Positions 6,202 to 13,674 of a stretch of 19,931 nt of DNA are shown in pieces; the stretch's first letter is position 1; each line of letters opens with the position of its first letter. Below the pieces are notes generated by a model, which saw nothing but the letters and a program-made list of their open reading frames with translations, did not search any database and had not been told where the DNA came from. The stretch is from the NCBI GenBank assembly GCA_035526585.1, contig DATLCC010000061.1:1-19931 (forward strand). Direction: 5' to 3'. The translations under genes were made by a program, and so were the position numbers. This DNA is from JAJPHT01 sp035526585 (lineage in GTDB: Archaea; Thermoplasmatota; SW-10-69-26; JACQPN01; JAJPHT01).

Positions 6202-7983
6202 GTGCGCGTCGCGCTCCTTCTCATGATCGTCCTTGGCGCATCCCTCGCCCTCGCGCAGCCGGCGCCGCAGGTCGGCGCGCTTCCGCGCGGCGTGAGCGGC
6301 GCGGCGGCGGTCGCGATGGACGACGCCCTTTTCGTCGTCGGCGGCCACGAGGCGAGCGTCTATTCGAGCGCCGTCCACCGCTACGATCCGGCCGCGAACG
6401 TCACGACCCAGGTCGCGACGCTGCCACAAGGGCGCGACACGCCGATCGCGTGGGTCGCGGAAGGGAGGATCCTCGTCGCCGGCGGCGCCGAGCGCACGAA
6501 CGCGCTTCCGCCGCTTCCAGGCGCCGCCTCGCGCGCCGACATCCTCGAGGTGGATCCCGCGACCGGCGCAGTGCGCGTGACGGCGGACGCCCTGCCGGCG
6601 GGGCGAAGCGGCGCGGCCGTGGCCGTCGTGGGCGCCAAGGTGTACATCCTCGGCGGCGTGACGATCGATGCGACGGGCACGACGCAGCACCGCGAGATCC
6701 TCGTCTACGATGGCGCGGCGGCGGAAGGCAGCCGCGTGAGCACGCTCTCGGCGCGCCTTCCTGGCGGAGTGCGCGACGCGCGCGCCGTGGCGGCGCCCGA
6801 TGGCTCGATCCTTCTCGTGGGCGGGCAGATCGAGAGCGCGAGCGGCGGCTGGACCTGCCCGCCCTCCGCGGCGCTCTGCCCGAGCGCGAACGTGGCGCGC
6901 TTCGATCCCGCGACCGGGCGCACGAGCGTCGTCGGCGCCCTCTTCCTGCCGATGACGAGCCCCGAGGTCGCGCGCATCGGCGACGCGGCCTACGTCGTCG
7001 GCGGCGTCGGCACGAACGTGGGGCCGCGCTTCAACGCCACGCGCATCGACCTCGCCACGTTCGACGTGAGCGAGGTCGGCGTCGTCGAGAACAGCACGGG
7101 CGCGGCGGCCGCCGTCGGCTGGGGCGACGAGGTGCTCCTCCTGGGCGGGCGCCTCTCGAACAGCACGACGCCCCGCGCCGAGGTGCGCGCGTGGTCGCCG
7201 CCGGCCCCGCCGCCAGGCGACGAGGCGGTCGCGCCCTCGCCGACGCAGCTCGCGGCGTCGCTCTCGCCGCGCGAGGGGCGCGCTTCGTGGGCGGTCGCGC
7301 TCACGTGGGGCGGGCCCGACGCGCGATACGAGGTGCTCTCGGGCGCGACGCCCGAGCGGCTCTCCGCCGTCGCGCTCGTCGTGGGCACGCATGCGGAGGG
7401 GCTGCGCGCGCTCCCGGGCACGACGACGTGGTGGAGCGTGCGCCAGCTCGCGGGCGACGCGCGCGGCGCGAGCGCGCTCCCCATCCACGTGGTCGCGCCT
7501 CCGGCGCCGGCCGCGCCCTCGTGGCTCTTCGCGAACTCAACGTTCGAAGGCACGGTCGCGCTCGCGTGGGACGACGTCGCCGTCGGGAACGAGACGTACG
7601 TCGTGTGGCGGGACGGCGAGCCGCTCGTGGAAGGGCTCATCGACGCCGCCTTCACGGACGCGTCGCCGCCGCCGGACCTGACGCATGCCTACGAGGTGAC
7701 GACCGAAGGAGACCTGCGCTCGCCCGCGTCGCCCGTCTCGTACGCGCAGGTGTCGGCGGGCCAGCCGGAGGAGCCGCCCGTGACGACGCGCGCGCCCGCG
7801 ACGCCGCCCGCGAGCGCACCCGTCGAGGCGACGCCCTCGCCCTCCGCGCCGCCTGCCACGGCCACGGCGTCCCCTCTCGCGAGCCCGTCGCCGCAGATGC
7901 CCTCGCCGCCCGCTCGCGCTCCGGGGTTCGGCGTGCTTGCCCTCCTTGTGCTCGTGAGCATCGTTGCCGCGTCGAAGAGGTGA
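6202..7983 (+). CDS. Exported kelch beta-propeller protein with PGF-CTERM sorting signal
   Basis: 593 residues. Signal peptide MRVALLLMIVLGASLALAQ. Six kelch-type blades are marked by hydrophobic-GG strands (FVVGGH, ILVAGGA, YILGGV, LLVGGQ, YVVGGV, LLLGGR) up to about residue 370. Two fibronectin-III-like domains follow (about 385-470 and 475-545), then a Pro/Ser/Thr-rich stalk and a C-terminal PGFGVLALLVLVSI helix ending in Lys-Arg. Pro-Gly-Phe plus hydrophobic helix plus basic end is the archaeal PGF-CTERM signal, cut by an archaeosortase that moves the protein to a lipid anchor. It is therefore a stalked surface display protein, probably binding rather than catalytic. The GTG start at 6202 was chosen over longer in-frame readings because it opens a clean signal peptide 22-29 bases after a promoter box. 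Several N-glycosylation sequons (NVT, NAT, NST). Confidence 0.87.
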   Translation: MRVALLLMIVLGASLALAQPAPQVGALPRGVSGAAAVAMDDALFVVGGHEASVYSSAVHRYDPAANVTTQVATLPQGRDTPIAWVAEGRILVAGGAERTNALPPLPGAASRADILEVDPATGAVRVTADALPAGRSGAAVAVVGAKVYILGGVTIDATGTTQHREILVYDGAAAEGSRVSTLSARLPGGVRDARAVAAPDGSILLVGGQIESASGGWTCPPSAALCPSANVARFDPATGRTSVVGALFLPMTSPEVARIGDAAYVVGGVGTNVGPRFNATRIDLATFDVSEVGVVENSTGAAAAVGWGDEVLLLGGRLSNSTTPRAEVRAWSPPAPPPGDEAVAPSPTQLAASLSPREGRASWAVALTWGGPDARYEVLSGATPERLSAVALVVGTHAEGLRALPGTTTWWSVRQLAGDARGASALPIHVVAPPAPAAPSWLFANSTFEGTVALAWDDVAVGNETYVVWRDGEPLVEGLIDAAFTDASPPPDLTHAYEVTTEGDLRSPASPVSYAQVSAGQPEEPPVTTRAPATPPASAPVEATPSPSAPPATATASPLASPSPQMPSPPARAPGFGVLALLVLVSIVAASKR

Positions 7984-8013
7984 GAGCGGGCCCCCGCCAT
8001 CACCTCTGCGACC

Positions 8014-9729
8014 TCAGGAGAGGGCATCCCATGGAGCGCCCACCGTGAGGCGCAGCGGCGTCGAGAACAGCCCGAGCTCCGCGTGGGCGACGTTGTAGCG
8101 CTCGGGGTGGAGCGCGAGGGCATCCAGCTCCTCCTGCGTGAGCGGATGGCCGAGCCGGGTGAGGTCCAGGTGGCCGTCGGCGTCGTACGCGAGCTGGACG
8201 GGGCGATACCCCCAGTACTGGTCGCTCTCGCTCATCGTGGTCGTCGTGTCGACGTAGAGGGGGCCGTCCGCGCTGCGCACGAGCTCCGCGAGAGCCTCCT
8301 GCGTGTACCCGGAGAGGATCGTGTCGTCGCGCGCCCAGTAGTGGAGGAGCCTCGGATCGAAGCCGGCAGGCATCGCCTTCACGGTCTGCGTCGTGCCCAC
8401 GATCTGACCCGCGCCGTCGTCGCGCGCGACGCGGTCGTGGTGCGTGTGGCCCGCGAAGAGGATCTCGACGCCGCGCTCGCGCAGGAGATCGCGCAGCTCC
8501 AGGCGGTTCTCCCCCATCCAACCCTGGTCCGGGCCGGCGAAGGTGATCGCGCCGCGCTCCGCCTGCTCGGCGCCGGGCACGCCCTGCGCGTTCGCCACGA
8601 AGGGATCCTGCCGCCAGGAGGGGGAGTGGTGGCTGAGGGCGAGGACGCGCGCGCCCGGCTCCGCCGCGCGCAGCGTCGCCAGCGCGTCGTCCGCCCACGC
8701 GAGCTGATCGGCGCGCACCTGGCCGCCCCAGGCGCTCACGGCGTAGGAGAGGCCGAGGCGGTCGAGCTCGCTCCAGTCGTACGTGTTGAGCACGAGCACG
8801 TACGTGCCCGGCACGGTGGGCGCGAGCGTGTACGTGGGGCCCAGGTACGCGCGCCAGTATGCGAAGCCGTCCTGCCCGTTCGCGACGTAGCCGTCGTGGT
8901 TGCCGGGCGCGGCGAGGAGCGGGACGTTCGCCTCGGTGAGCACGCGCCAGATCTCCTCGTACTCGACCGCGTAGCTTCCGGGCACGAGCTGGCTGAACGC
9001 GAGGTCGCCCGCGACGAGCACGAAGTCGGGGTCGAGCGCCCGCGCCTCGTCGAGCGCGTGGTGGACGGCCTTCCAGAGCCCGTCGTGCGACTCGGAGCCG
9101 TCGCCGATCGTGCCGTCGAGGATCGCGGGGATGCGCGTCGGATCCTCCTGAGCGGCCTGCTGGAAGGCGCGCGGATCGCCGATCTGGGGGTCCGCCAGGA
9201 CGACGAAGCGCGGCTGCGCGCTCCCGTCGGCGAGCGCCGCATAGCGCGCGGGATCCATGACCTTCACGGCGTTCACCTGGCGCTCGACCGTGTCGCCCGT
9301 CGCGGCGGAGACCGTGCGCGAGTAGTGGAGATGGAGGTCGTAGAGGCCCGGCGGGCAGGTCGCGGGGACCTCGAAGCGGTAGAACGTGACCTGGAGCGCG
9401 GGCATGTCGGGCCACGCCCGGGAGCGGCCCGCGCCCTGCGCAGCCTGGCCCAGATCGCACGTCGCGCTGCCGCGCTCGAGCCAGAAGACGGGCGCCGAGG
9501 CGCCGCTCGGGAGCGCGAGCTCGCCCTCGAAGCTGCCGGAGGGGGGCACGAACGCGGGCCGGATCGTGAGAGGCGCGCGGATCGCATGGACGCGCCCGAC
9601 CGAGGCGCGCAGCAGCGTCTCCTCGGTCGCCCCCAGCGTGGGCGCCTCCTCGACGTCCGCCGGGAGAAGGGCGGCCGCGAAGGGGGCGAGCAGGATGAGC
9701 GCGACGATGCCGGCGACGGAATGCCTCAG
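8014..9729 (-). CDS. Exported calcineurin-like metallophosphoesterase, possible CTG start
   Basis: About 571 residues if read from CTG 9729. Catalytic motifs of the calcineurin-like family appear in order: LADPQIGD (D180; the usual DxH is D-P-Q here), VAGDLAF, APGNHDGY (276-279), LALSHHSPS and FAGHTHHDR (427-430). These bind two metals; the substrate is a phosphomonoester or diester, unknown. A beta-rich N-terminal domain precedes the enzyme. The frame stays open to a TGA at 9772-9774 and encodes MRHSVAGIVALILLAPFAAAL (first residue CTG), a clear signal peptide, yet it holds no ATG, GTG or TTG before GTG 9549. Starting at 9549 would delete the signal peptide. A box CTTCTCG lies 22-28 bases before the CTG. 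Convergent with the kelch gene, 30 bases apart. Confidence 0.8.
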   Translation of the reverse strand: MRHSVAGIVALILLAPFAAALLPADVEEAPTLGATEETLLRASVGRVHAIRAPLTIRPAFVPPSGSFEGELALPSGASAPVFWLERGSATCDLGQAAQGAGRSRAWPDMPALQVTFYRFEVPATCPPGLYDLHLHYSRTVSAATGDTVERQVNAVKVMDPARYAALADGSAQPRFVVLADPQIGDPRAFQQAAQEDPTRIPAILDGTIGDGSESHDGLWKAVHHALDEARALDPDFVLVAGDLAFSQLVPGSYAVEYEEIWRVLTEANVPLLAAPGNHDGYVANGQDGFAYWRAYLGPTYTLAPTVPGTYVLVLNTYDWSELDRLGLSYAVSAWGGQVRADQLAWADDALATLRAAEPGARVLALSHHSPSWRQDPFVANAQGVPGAEQAERGAITFAGPDQGWMGENRLELRDLLRERGVEILFAGHTHHDRVARDDGAGQIVGTTQTVKAMPAGFDPRLLHYWARDDTILSGYTQEALAELVRSADGPLYVDTTTTMSESDQYWGYRPVQLAYDADGHLDLTRLGHPLTQEELDALALHPERYNVAHAELGLFSTPLRLTVGAPWDALS

Positions 9730-9750
9730 GCTCGCTGGCCTCCTCGCCGG

Positions 9751-9758
9751 CGAGAAGC
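9751..9758 (-). promoter_or_regulatory. Weak promoter box before the proposed CTG start
   Basis: GCTTCTCG on the minus strand, about 22-29 bases before CTG 9729. It resembles the T-rich boxes at other genes in spacing but is more G+C-rich, so support is weak. Confidence 0.25.
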
Positions 9759-9927
9759 GGCGCGGTCGCCATCAAGGCTTCGGCCGCGCCGCGCGGCCAA
9801 GCTTCCCGAGTCCCTATGCGCGTCGCGGCGCCGCATTCATCCGCGCGCGCCCCGCTGCGCCCGCGTGCACGGACCGGGCGCGCGCCTCCGCGACCAGGGG
9901 CACGAGGTCGCGCTGCTGCTCGACGCC

Positions 9928-10794
9928 ATGGACCGGACGCCGCGCGTCTTCGAGGCGTCGAGCGAGAAGATGGCGCTCCCGGAGGAGAGCGTGCACCTCG
10001 TCGTCACGTCGCCGCCGTACCCTCTGATCGAGATGTGGGATGGCCTCTTCGAGTCGTGGACGGGGCGCAAGGCGGACGCGCCGGGCTTCTACGACGCTTG
10101 CCACCAGGCGCTCGCCGGCGTCTGGCGCGAGTGCGCGCGGGTGCTCGTCCCGGGGGGGATCGTCGCGATCAACGTCGGAGACGCCACGCGCACGTGGGAA
10201 GGCGCCTTCCGCCTCTACCCGAACCACGTCGACGTCACGCAGCGCTGCGTGGAGGCGGGCCTTACGCCCCTCGTGCCGATCCTGTGGAAGAAGCCCACGA
10301 ACAAGCCGAACGCCTTCCTCGGCTCGGGCTTCCTCCCGCCGAACGCCTACGTGACGCTGGACTGCGAGCACATCCTCCTCTTCCGGAAGGGGCCGCCCCG
10401 GAAGCTCCCGCCCAAGGACCTCCTCCGCTACGCCTCCGAGATGTCGAAAGCCGAAAGGGACGTCTGGTTCTCCCAAGTGTGGGATTTCAAGGGGATCCAG
10501 CAGGACAGCTTGACGACGTCGGGGGGTAGACCCCCCGAGCCCCCCTTTTGGCGCCGCACGGCGGCGTTCCCCGAGGAGCTCCCCTACCGGCTGGTCCGGA
10601 TGTTCTCGTGCCTGGGCGAAACGGTCCTCGACCCCTTCGCCGGGACGGGGACGACGCTGCGCGCCGCGGCCGCCGAGGGTCGTCGGGCGATCGGCTTCGA
10701 GACGGAGCCGGCCCTCGCGGCCATGTGCCGACAGGTGGTGCCACCTGCGGGCGCGGCCCTCGTCGAGCGCCTGCGGGCGCGCTACCGGGCATGA
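9928..10794 (+). CDS. Site-specific DNA methyltransferase (N4-cytosine/N6-adenine, beta-type order)
   Basis: 288 residues. Catalytic motif IV is VVTSPPYP (27-31) near the N-terminus and the SAM-binding motif I VLDPFAGTGTT (235-243) lies near the C-terminus, with a target-recognition region between; this is the beta-type order. T/S-PPY favours N4-methylcytosine over N6-methyladenine. Conserved pieces include ARVLVPGGIVAINVGD, WKKPTNKPNA and FPEELPYRLVRMFS. No restriction endonuclease is adjacent, so it is probably an orphan methylase. Residues 199-208 (GGRPPEPPFW) come from a palindromic repeat that also occurs near the right end of the window. The frame is open far upstream; GTG 9865 (21 more residues, with a CATTCATC box 25-32 bases before it) is a serious alternative start. 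Confidence 0.87.
   Translation: MDRTPRVFEASSEKMALPEESVHLVVTSPPYPLIEMWDGLFESWTGRKADAPGFYDACHQALAGVWRECARVLVPGGIVAINVGDATRTWEGAFRLYPNHVDVTQRCVEAGLTPLVPILWKKPTNKPNAFLGSGFLPPNAYVTLDCEHILLFRKGPPRKLPPKDLLRYASEMSKAERDVWFSQVWDFKGIQQDSLTTSGGRPPEPPFWRRTAAFPEELPYRLVRMFSCLGETVLDPFAGTGTTLRAAAAEGRRAIGFETEPALAAMCRQVVPPAGAALVERLRARYRA
10519..10551 (-). repeat. Palindromic repeat copy inside the DNA methyltransferase gene
   Basis: Plus-strand TCGGGGGG-TAGA-CCCCCCGA (10519-10538) forms an 8-bp hairpin and is followed by G-CCCCCC-TTTTGG. On the minus strand it begins CCAAAAGGGGGG and continues into the hairpin, the same layout as the copies at 19085 and 19752. It is in frame and encodes GGRPPEPPFW. Confidence 0.7.
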
Positions 10795-10950
10795 AGTGCC
10801 CAAGGGCTCGCTCCCCGAGGGGACCTGACGCTCGCCGCTAAGCCACCCTTCACCCATTCTGGCCTCGTGGCGACGCTCGCGGCCTCCTCGGTTGGCGCCG
10901 ACCGACCCGTTCCGATGGATTGGAGCCCGCTCACGACCCACGGGGTCACG

Positions 10951-11082
10951 ATGACCGCCCTGCGCGTCGGCCGCCGCGTGGCCCAATGGATCGACACGGA
11001 GACGCGCGCGGACGCGTGGGTCTCGTACGGCGCCTTCGCAGTCGCGCTCGCGGCGTGCGGGCTTGCGCTGCGATCCTTCTAG
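10951..11082 (+). CDS. Small C-terminal-TM membrane protein (tandem paralogue 1)
   Basis: 43 residues from ATG 10951: a polar, Arg-containing N-terminal half (VGRRVAQWIDTETRAD) and one membrane helix at the C-terminus (SYGAFAVALAACGLALRSF). Its last 23 residues align with those of the next small gene at 10 positions (D, W, S, G, A, A, L, A, L, F), and the two proteins have equal length, which is why I prefer this start. The frame is also open to ATG 10915 and GTG 10867 (71 residues). No known family. It should be tail-anchored in the membrane with its N-terminus in the cytoplasm. It lies downstream of the DNA methyltransferase on the same strand; a link is possible but unproven. Confidence 0.5.
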   Translation: MTALRVGRRVAQWIDTETRADAWVSYGAFAVALAACGLALRSF

Positions 11083-11128
11083 GGACACACCAAAAGAAGG
11101 ATGACCCTCCGGCCACACAACCAACCGC

Positions 11129-11257
11129 GTGCCCGCCACCCTCCTTGGCTCGCTCTCCTCCTGGAACAACCTGGAGCGCGCGGTCGACCGGTGGGCGTCG
11201 CTTGGCGCGCTGACCTTCGCGCTTGTCGCGGGCGTGACGTTCCTGCTCCTGTTCTGA
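11129..11257 (+). CDS. Small C-terminal-TM membrane protein (tandem paralogue 2)
   Basis: 42 residues from GTG 11129: MPATLLGSLSSWNNLERAVD then a C-terminal helix WASLGALTFALVAGVTFLLLF. An in-frame TGA at 11102-11104 limits the start to this GTG. It shares D-x-W-x-S-x-G-A and following hydrophobic positions with the small protein 46 bases upstream, so the two look like a tandem duplication. It stops 2 bases before the end of the convergent SDR gene. Too short to be caught by most gene callers. Function unknown. Confidence 0.45.
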   Translation: MPATLLGSLSSWNNLERAVDRWASLGALTFALVAGVTFLLLF

Positions 11258-11259
11258 GC

Positions 11260-11988
11260 TCAGACGTACAGGCCGCCGTTCACGTGGAGCACCTGCCCCG
11301 TCACGTAGCTGCTGTCCGGACCCAGCAGGAAGCTCACGACGCCCGCGATCTCCTCGGCCCGCCCGACGCGTCCGAGCGGGATCTCCTTCTCGCGCCGCGC
11401 GCGGACCTCCGGCGTGTCCCCGCCGATCATCTCCGTGGCGATGGCGCCCGGCGCGACGCAGTTCACGAGGATCCCGCGCGGCGCGAGCTCCTTCGCGAGC
11501 GACTTCGTCATCGCGATCACACCTCCCTTCGACGCCGCATAGTGCGCGCCGTGCTTCGAGCCCATCGCGCCAAGGACGCTCGCGAAGTTCACGATCCGCG
11601 CATCGGCTCCCAGATGCGGCAGCGCGCTCTTCGTCACGTACCACGAGCCGGTGAGGTTGACGTCGAGCGCCTCGTGCCAATCCGCCGGATCCGTCGCGTC
11701 CAGCTTCGAGCGCTTGTAGACGCCCGCGTTGTTCACGACGGCATCGATGCGCCCCAGCTCGCGCATCGCGAGCGCGACCATCCCCTCCACCTCGTCGAGG
11801 CGCGAGACGTCCGCCTTCGCGACAAGCGCGCGCTGGCCGAACGCCTGCACCGTGCTTGCGACGGATTCGGCGCCCTCCGCCGTCTCGCGGTAGTTCACGA
11901 CGACGTCCCAGCCGTCCTGCGCGAGCCGCTCCGCGGTCGCGGCCCCGAGGCCCCTGCCTGCGCCCGTGACCAAGGCTACCTTTGCCAT
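11260..11988 (-). CDS. Short-chain dehydrogenase/reductase (FabG-like)
   Basis: 242 residues, typical for a classical SDR. The cofactor motif TGAGRGLG (8-15) starts the Rossmann fold; NNAG (86-89), N111, S137 (NFASVLG), Y150 and K154 (YAASK) complete the catalytic tetrad. The C-terminal part (VNCVAPGAIATEM, LLGPDSSYVTGQVLHVNGG) is closest to 3-oxoacyl-ACP reductase and sugar/steroid dehydrogenase branches. It reduces a carbonyl with NAD(P)H; the substrate cannot be read from sequence, and fatty-acid synthesis is uncertain in an archaeon. ATG 11988 was chosen over an upstream in-frame start (12030) because MAKVALVTG is the family N-terminus and a box (12011-12018) lies 23-30 bases before it. 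Cytoplasmic, monocistronic. Confidence 0.92.
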   Translation of the reverse strand: MAKVALVTGAGRGLGAATAERLAQDGWDVVVNYRETAEGAESVASTVQAFGQRALVAKADVSRLDEVEGMVALAMRELGRIDAVVNNAGVYKRSKLDATDPADWHEALDVNLTGSWYVTKSALPHLGADARIVNFASVLGAMGSKHGAHYAASKGGVIAMTKSLAKELAPRGILVNCVAPGAIATEMIGGDTPEVRARREKEIPLGRVGRAEEIAGVVSFLLGPDSSYVTGQVLHVNGGLYV

Positions 11989-12010
11989 GGTCCGACGCAA
12001 GCGAGCGCGT

Positions 12011-12018
12011 CGGAAAAG
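12011..12018 (-). promoter_or_regulatory. Candidate TATA-like box for the SDR gene
   Basis: CTTTTCCG on the minus strand, 23-30 bases before ATG 11988. It differs by one base from the kelch-gene box CTTTTCGG. Confidence 0.45.
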
Positions 12019-12037
12019 GGTTCGTTCCAAGAAGGAT

Positions 12038-13054
12038 TCAGGTCAGCGTGACGCTGCCCTTGGACACGATGTACGAGTCGCCCGCCGACGTGTCGGAGAC
12101 GTAGACGTCGAAGGTCACGGTCGCGGAGCCGAAGAGCACGCCTTCGAGCGAGCGCACGTAGATCCTGTTGGTGCTGGAGGGTTCCAGGCGCTGATAGCTG
12201 CCCGACGTCTGCGTGAAGCCGCCGTTCGCGAGCGTGACGTGGTTCACGGAGCTGCCGGTGCTGTTCGTGACACCGAGGTTCATCGTGGTGAGCGCGCTCA
12301 CGCCCGAACCGGCGGACGTCTCGACGATCTTCACGAAGGAGGCGCTCGTGGCCGTGTTGTTGAGGTAGAAGTAGTCGGTCGTCCCCGCGACGACGACGGC
12401 CGCCGCCGCGCTGCCGGTCGCGTTCGTCGCGTTCGATCCCACGCTGGACCCGGCGACGAGCTTGCCGAAGGGGACCTGCACGGTCGTCGCGGTGAGGGAG
12501 GGCGCGCTCGTCGCGTGCGTGACGAGGATGCCGCCGCTTCCCACGCGGAGCGCGAGCGAGAGGCTCGAGGGCGCGTTGTGGTTGCCTGCGCCGTCCGCGA
12601 GGTCGAGGCGCATGTCGAGGCGGTACGTCGTGGAGGCGGGGAGCGTGAACGTGAGGCTCGGGCTCGCGGCTTCGAGGTCGAAGCTCCCGACGAGCGTCGT
12701 GCCGTTGTAGACGTAGAGCACGAACACGTCGAGCTGCGCGTTCGTGAGCTGCGTCGACGAGAGGAGCACGGTCTGCGCGCTCGTGCGGCCGTTCACGATG
12801 TCGAAAACGCCCTTCGCGTACCAGTCGGCCCCCGCGCGCCCGAGCACCGTCCCGGTCACGCTCGTCGCGTTCGACGAGAGCGTCCAGGAGGAGAAGTAGC
12901 GCGCGCTGCTCCCCGCCGCGCCCAGCGCGAGCGTGACGGGCGGCGCGACGGCGCTCGTCGTGAGCGTGGAGCTCGTGGCGACGAGGCTGATCGCGGCGCT
13001 TGCGGCGGGAGTGGCGAGGAGCAGGAGGAGGAGCGCGGTCTTGGCCTGGCTCAT
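12038..13054 (-). CDS. Exported TasA/bundling-pilin-like protein, two-domain subunit
   Basis: 338 residues. Signal peptide MSQAKTALLLLLLATPAASA, mature protein starting AISLVATSSTLTTS. Domain 1 (about 21-190) is homologous to the neighbouring protein at 13051-13614: both mature N-termini read AI-x-x-x-x-T-x-x-STL-x-TS, then PP-hydrophobic, then TVLSS-x-QLTN, VYNGTTLV, FDLEAAS and TTYRLDMRLDLADGAG. Domain 2 (about 195-338) is a second Ser/Thr/Ala-rich beta-strand domain. Asn-X-Ser/Thr sequons are common (NAT, NGT, NNT, NST). Low charge, high Ser/Thr and beta content suit an extracellular fibre subunit. Its ATG overlaps the TGA of the upstream gene (ATGA), so the two are translationally coupled. 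Fibre assignment is by pattern, not by search. Confidence 0.72.
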   Translation of the reverse strand: MSQAKTALLLLLLATPAASAAISLVATSSTLTTSAVAPPVTLALGAAGSSARYFSSWTLSSNATSVTGTVLGRAGADWYAKGVFDIVNGRTSAQTVLLSSTQLTNAQLDVFVLYVYNGTTLVGSFDLEAASPSLTFTLPASTTYRLDMRLDLADGAGNHNAPSSLSLALRVGSGGILVTHATSAPSLTATTVQVPFGKLVAGSSVGSNATNATGSAAAAVVVAGTTDYFYLNNTATSASFVKIVETSAGSGVSALTTMNLGVTNSTGSSVNHVTLANGGFTQTSGSYQRLEPSSTNRIYVRSLEGVLFGSATVTFDVYVSDTSAGDSYIVSKGSVTLT

Positions 13055-13614
13055 GTGAACGTCATGCTGATGGCGTTCGAGAGCGCGACGTTGTTCGCGC
13101 CCGCGCCCGACGCCAGCGTGAGCGTCAGCTTGGTATGGTACGTCGCGCCAGCGGGGATCGTGGCGTTCGCCGTCACGGTGCCCGATCCCGCGCGCAGGTC
13201 CAGCGTGTCCACGAGGACGTCGCTGGCGTCGTAGACCTTGATGGTGTATGCCGAGACGAGGCTGTTCGTCACGTTGCTCGACGAGAGCGTGATCGCGTGC
13301 GAGGCGTCGTCGATGTTCTGGAGCTTGAAGAACGAGCCCACCGTGAGCGTCGCCTCGGGGACGCCCTTCACCGTCGAGGTGAGGTAGGTCTTGTTCGTGG
13401 AGATGGCGATCGCCGTCACGTAGTCGGTGAGCGACCCGGTGTCGTCGCCCACGAGGAACTGGATGGGGGGCGGCGTGACGCTCGTCGAGAGCGTGCTGTT
13501 GGTGGTGTATGTGACCGTGATGGCCGCGGCGGCGACGCCGCTCACGGCGAGGAGGATGGCCAGCGCCGGATGAGCGACGGACCAGCGTCGGAGCTTGTCG
13601 AACCGGGAACCCAT
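13051..13614 (-). CDS. Exported TasA/bundling-pilin-like protein, single-domain subunit
   Basis: 187 residues. Signal peptide of about 30 residues (MGSRFDKLRRWSVAHPALAI... ending GVAAA), mature start AITVTYTTNSTLSTSVTPPP. One beta-rich domain follows, with VGSFFKLQNI, ITLSSSNVTN, YTIKVYDASDVLVDTLDL and ATIPAGATYHTKLTLTLASGAG. The short strand-like N-terminus directly after cleavage is what TasA and archaeal bundling pilins use for donor-strand assembly, so I propose a fibre subunit; homology to those families is inferred. N-glycosylation sequons NST, NKT, NVT, NAT. ATG 13614 is preferred over an in-frame start at 13671 because that one lies upstream of the promoter box. First gene of a coupled pair with 12038-13054. 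Confidence 0.73.
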   Translation of the reverse strand: MGSRFDKLRRWSVAHPALAILLAVSGVAAAAITVTYTTNSTLSTSVTPPPIQFLVGDDTGSLTDYVTAIAISTNKTYLTSTVKGVPEATLTVGSFFKLQNIDDASHAITLSSSNVTNSLVSAYTIKVYDASDVLVDTLDLRAGSGTVTANATIPAGATYHTKLTLTLASGAGANNVALSNAISMTFT

Positions 13615-13645
13615 AGCAACCGGACCGGTCTTGGCCGCCGAGGGG

Positions 13646-13653
13646 TCATAAAG
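13646..13653 (-). promoter_or_regulatory. TATA-like box for the pilin-like pair
   Basis: CTTTATGA on the minus strand, 32-39 bases before ATG 13614, within the 60-base gap after the lipoprotein gene. The distance predicts a leader of roughly ten bases. It lets the two subunit genes be transcribed separately from the lipoprotein. Confidence 0.5.
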
Positions 13654-13674
13654 CGCGACCCCATTCCACACCTG

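Noticed and set aside
8083..9927. Long N-terminal extension of the DNA methyltransferase frame
   Set aside because: It lies antisense to the phosphoesterase gene and shows no family similarity before the methyltransferase motifs, so only about 9865 or 9928 onward is real.
9928..10794. Restriction-modification system
   Set aside because: No endonuclease or specificity gene is next to the methyltransferase; neighbours are two micro-proteins and a phosphoesterase.
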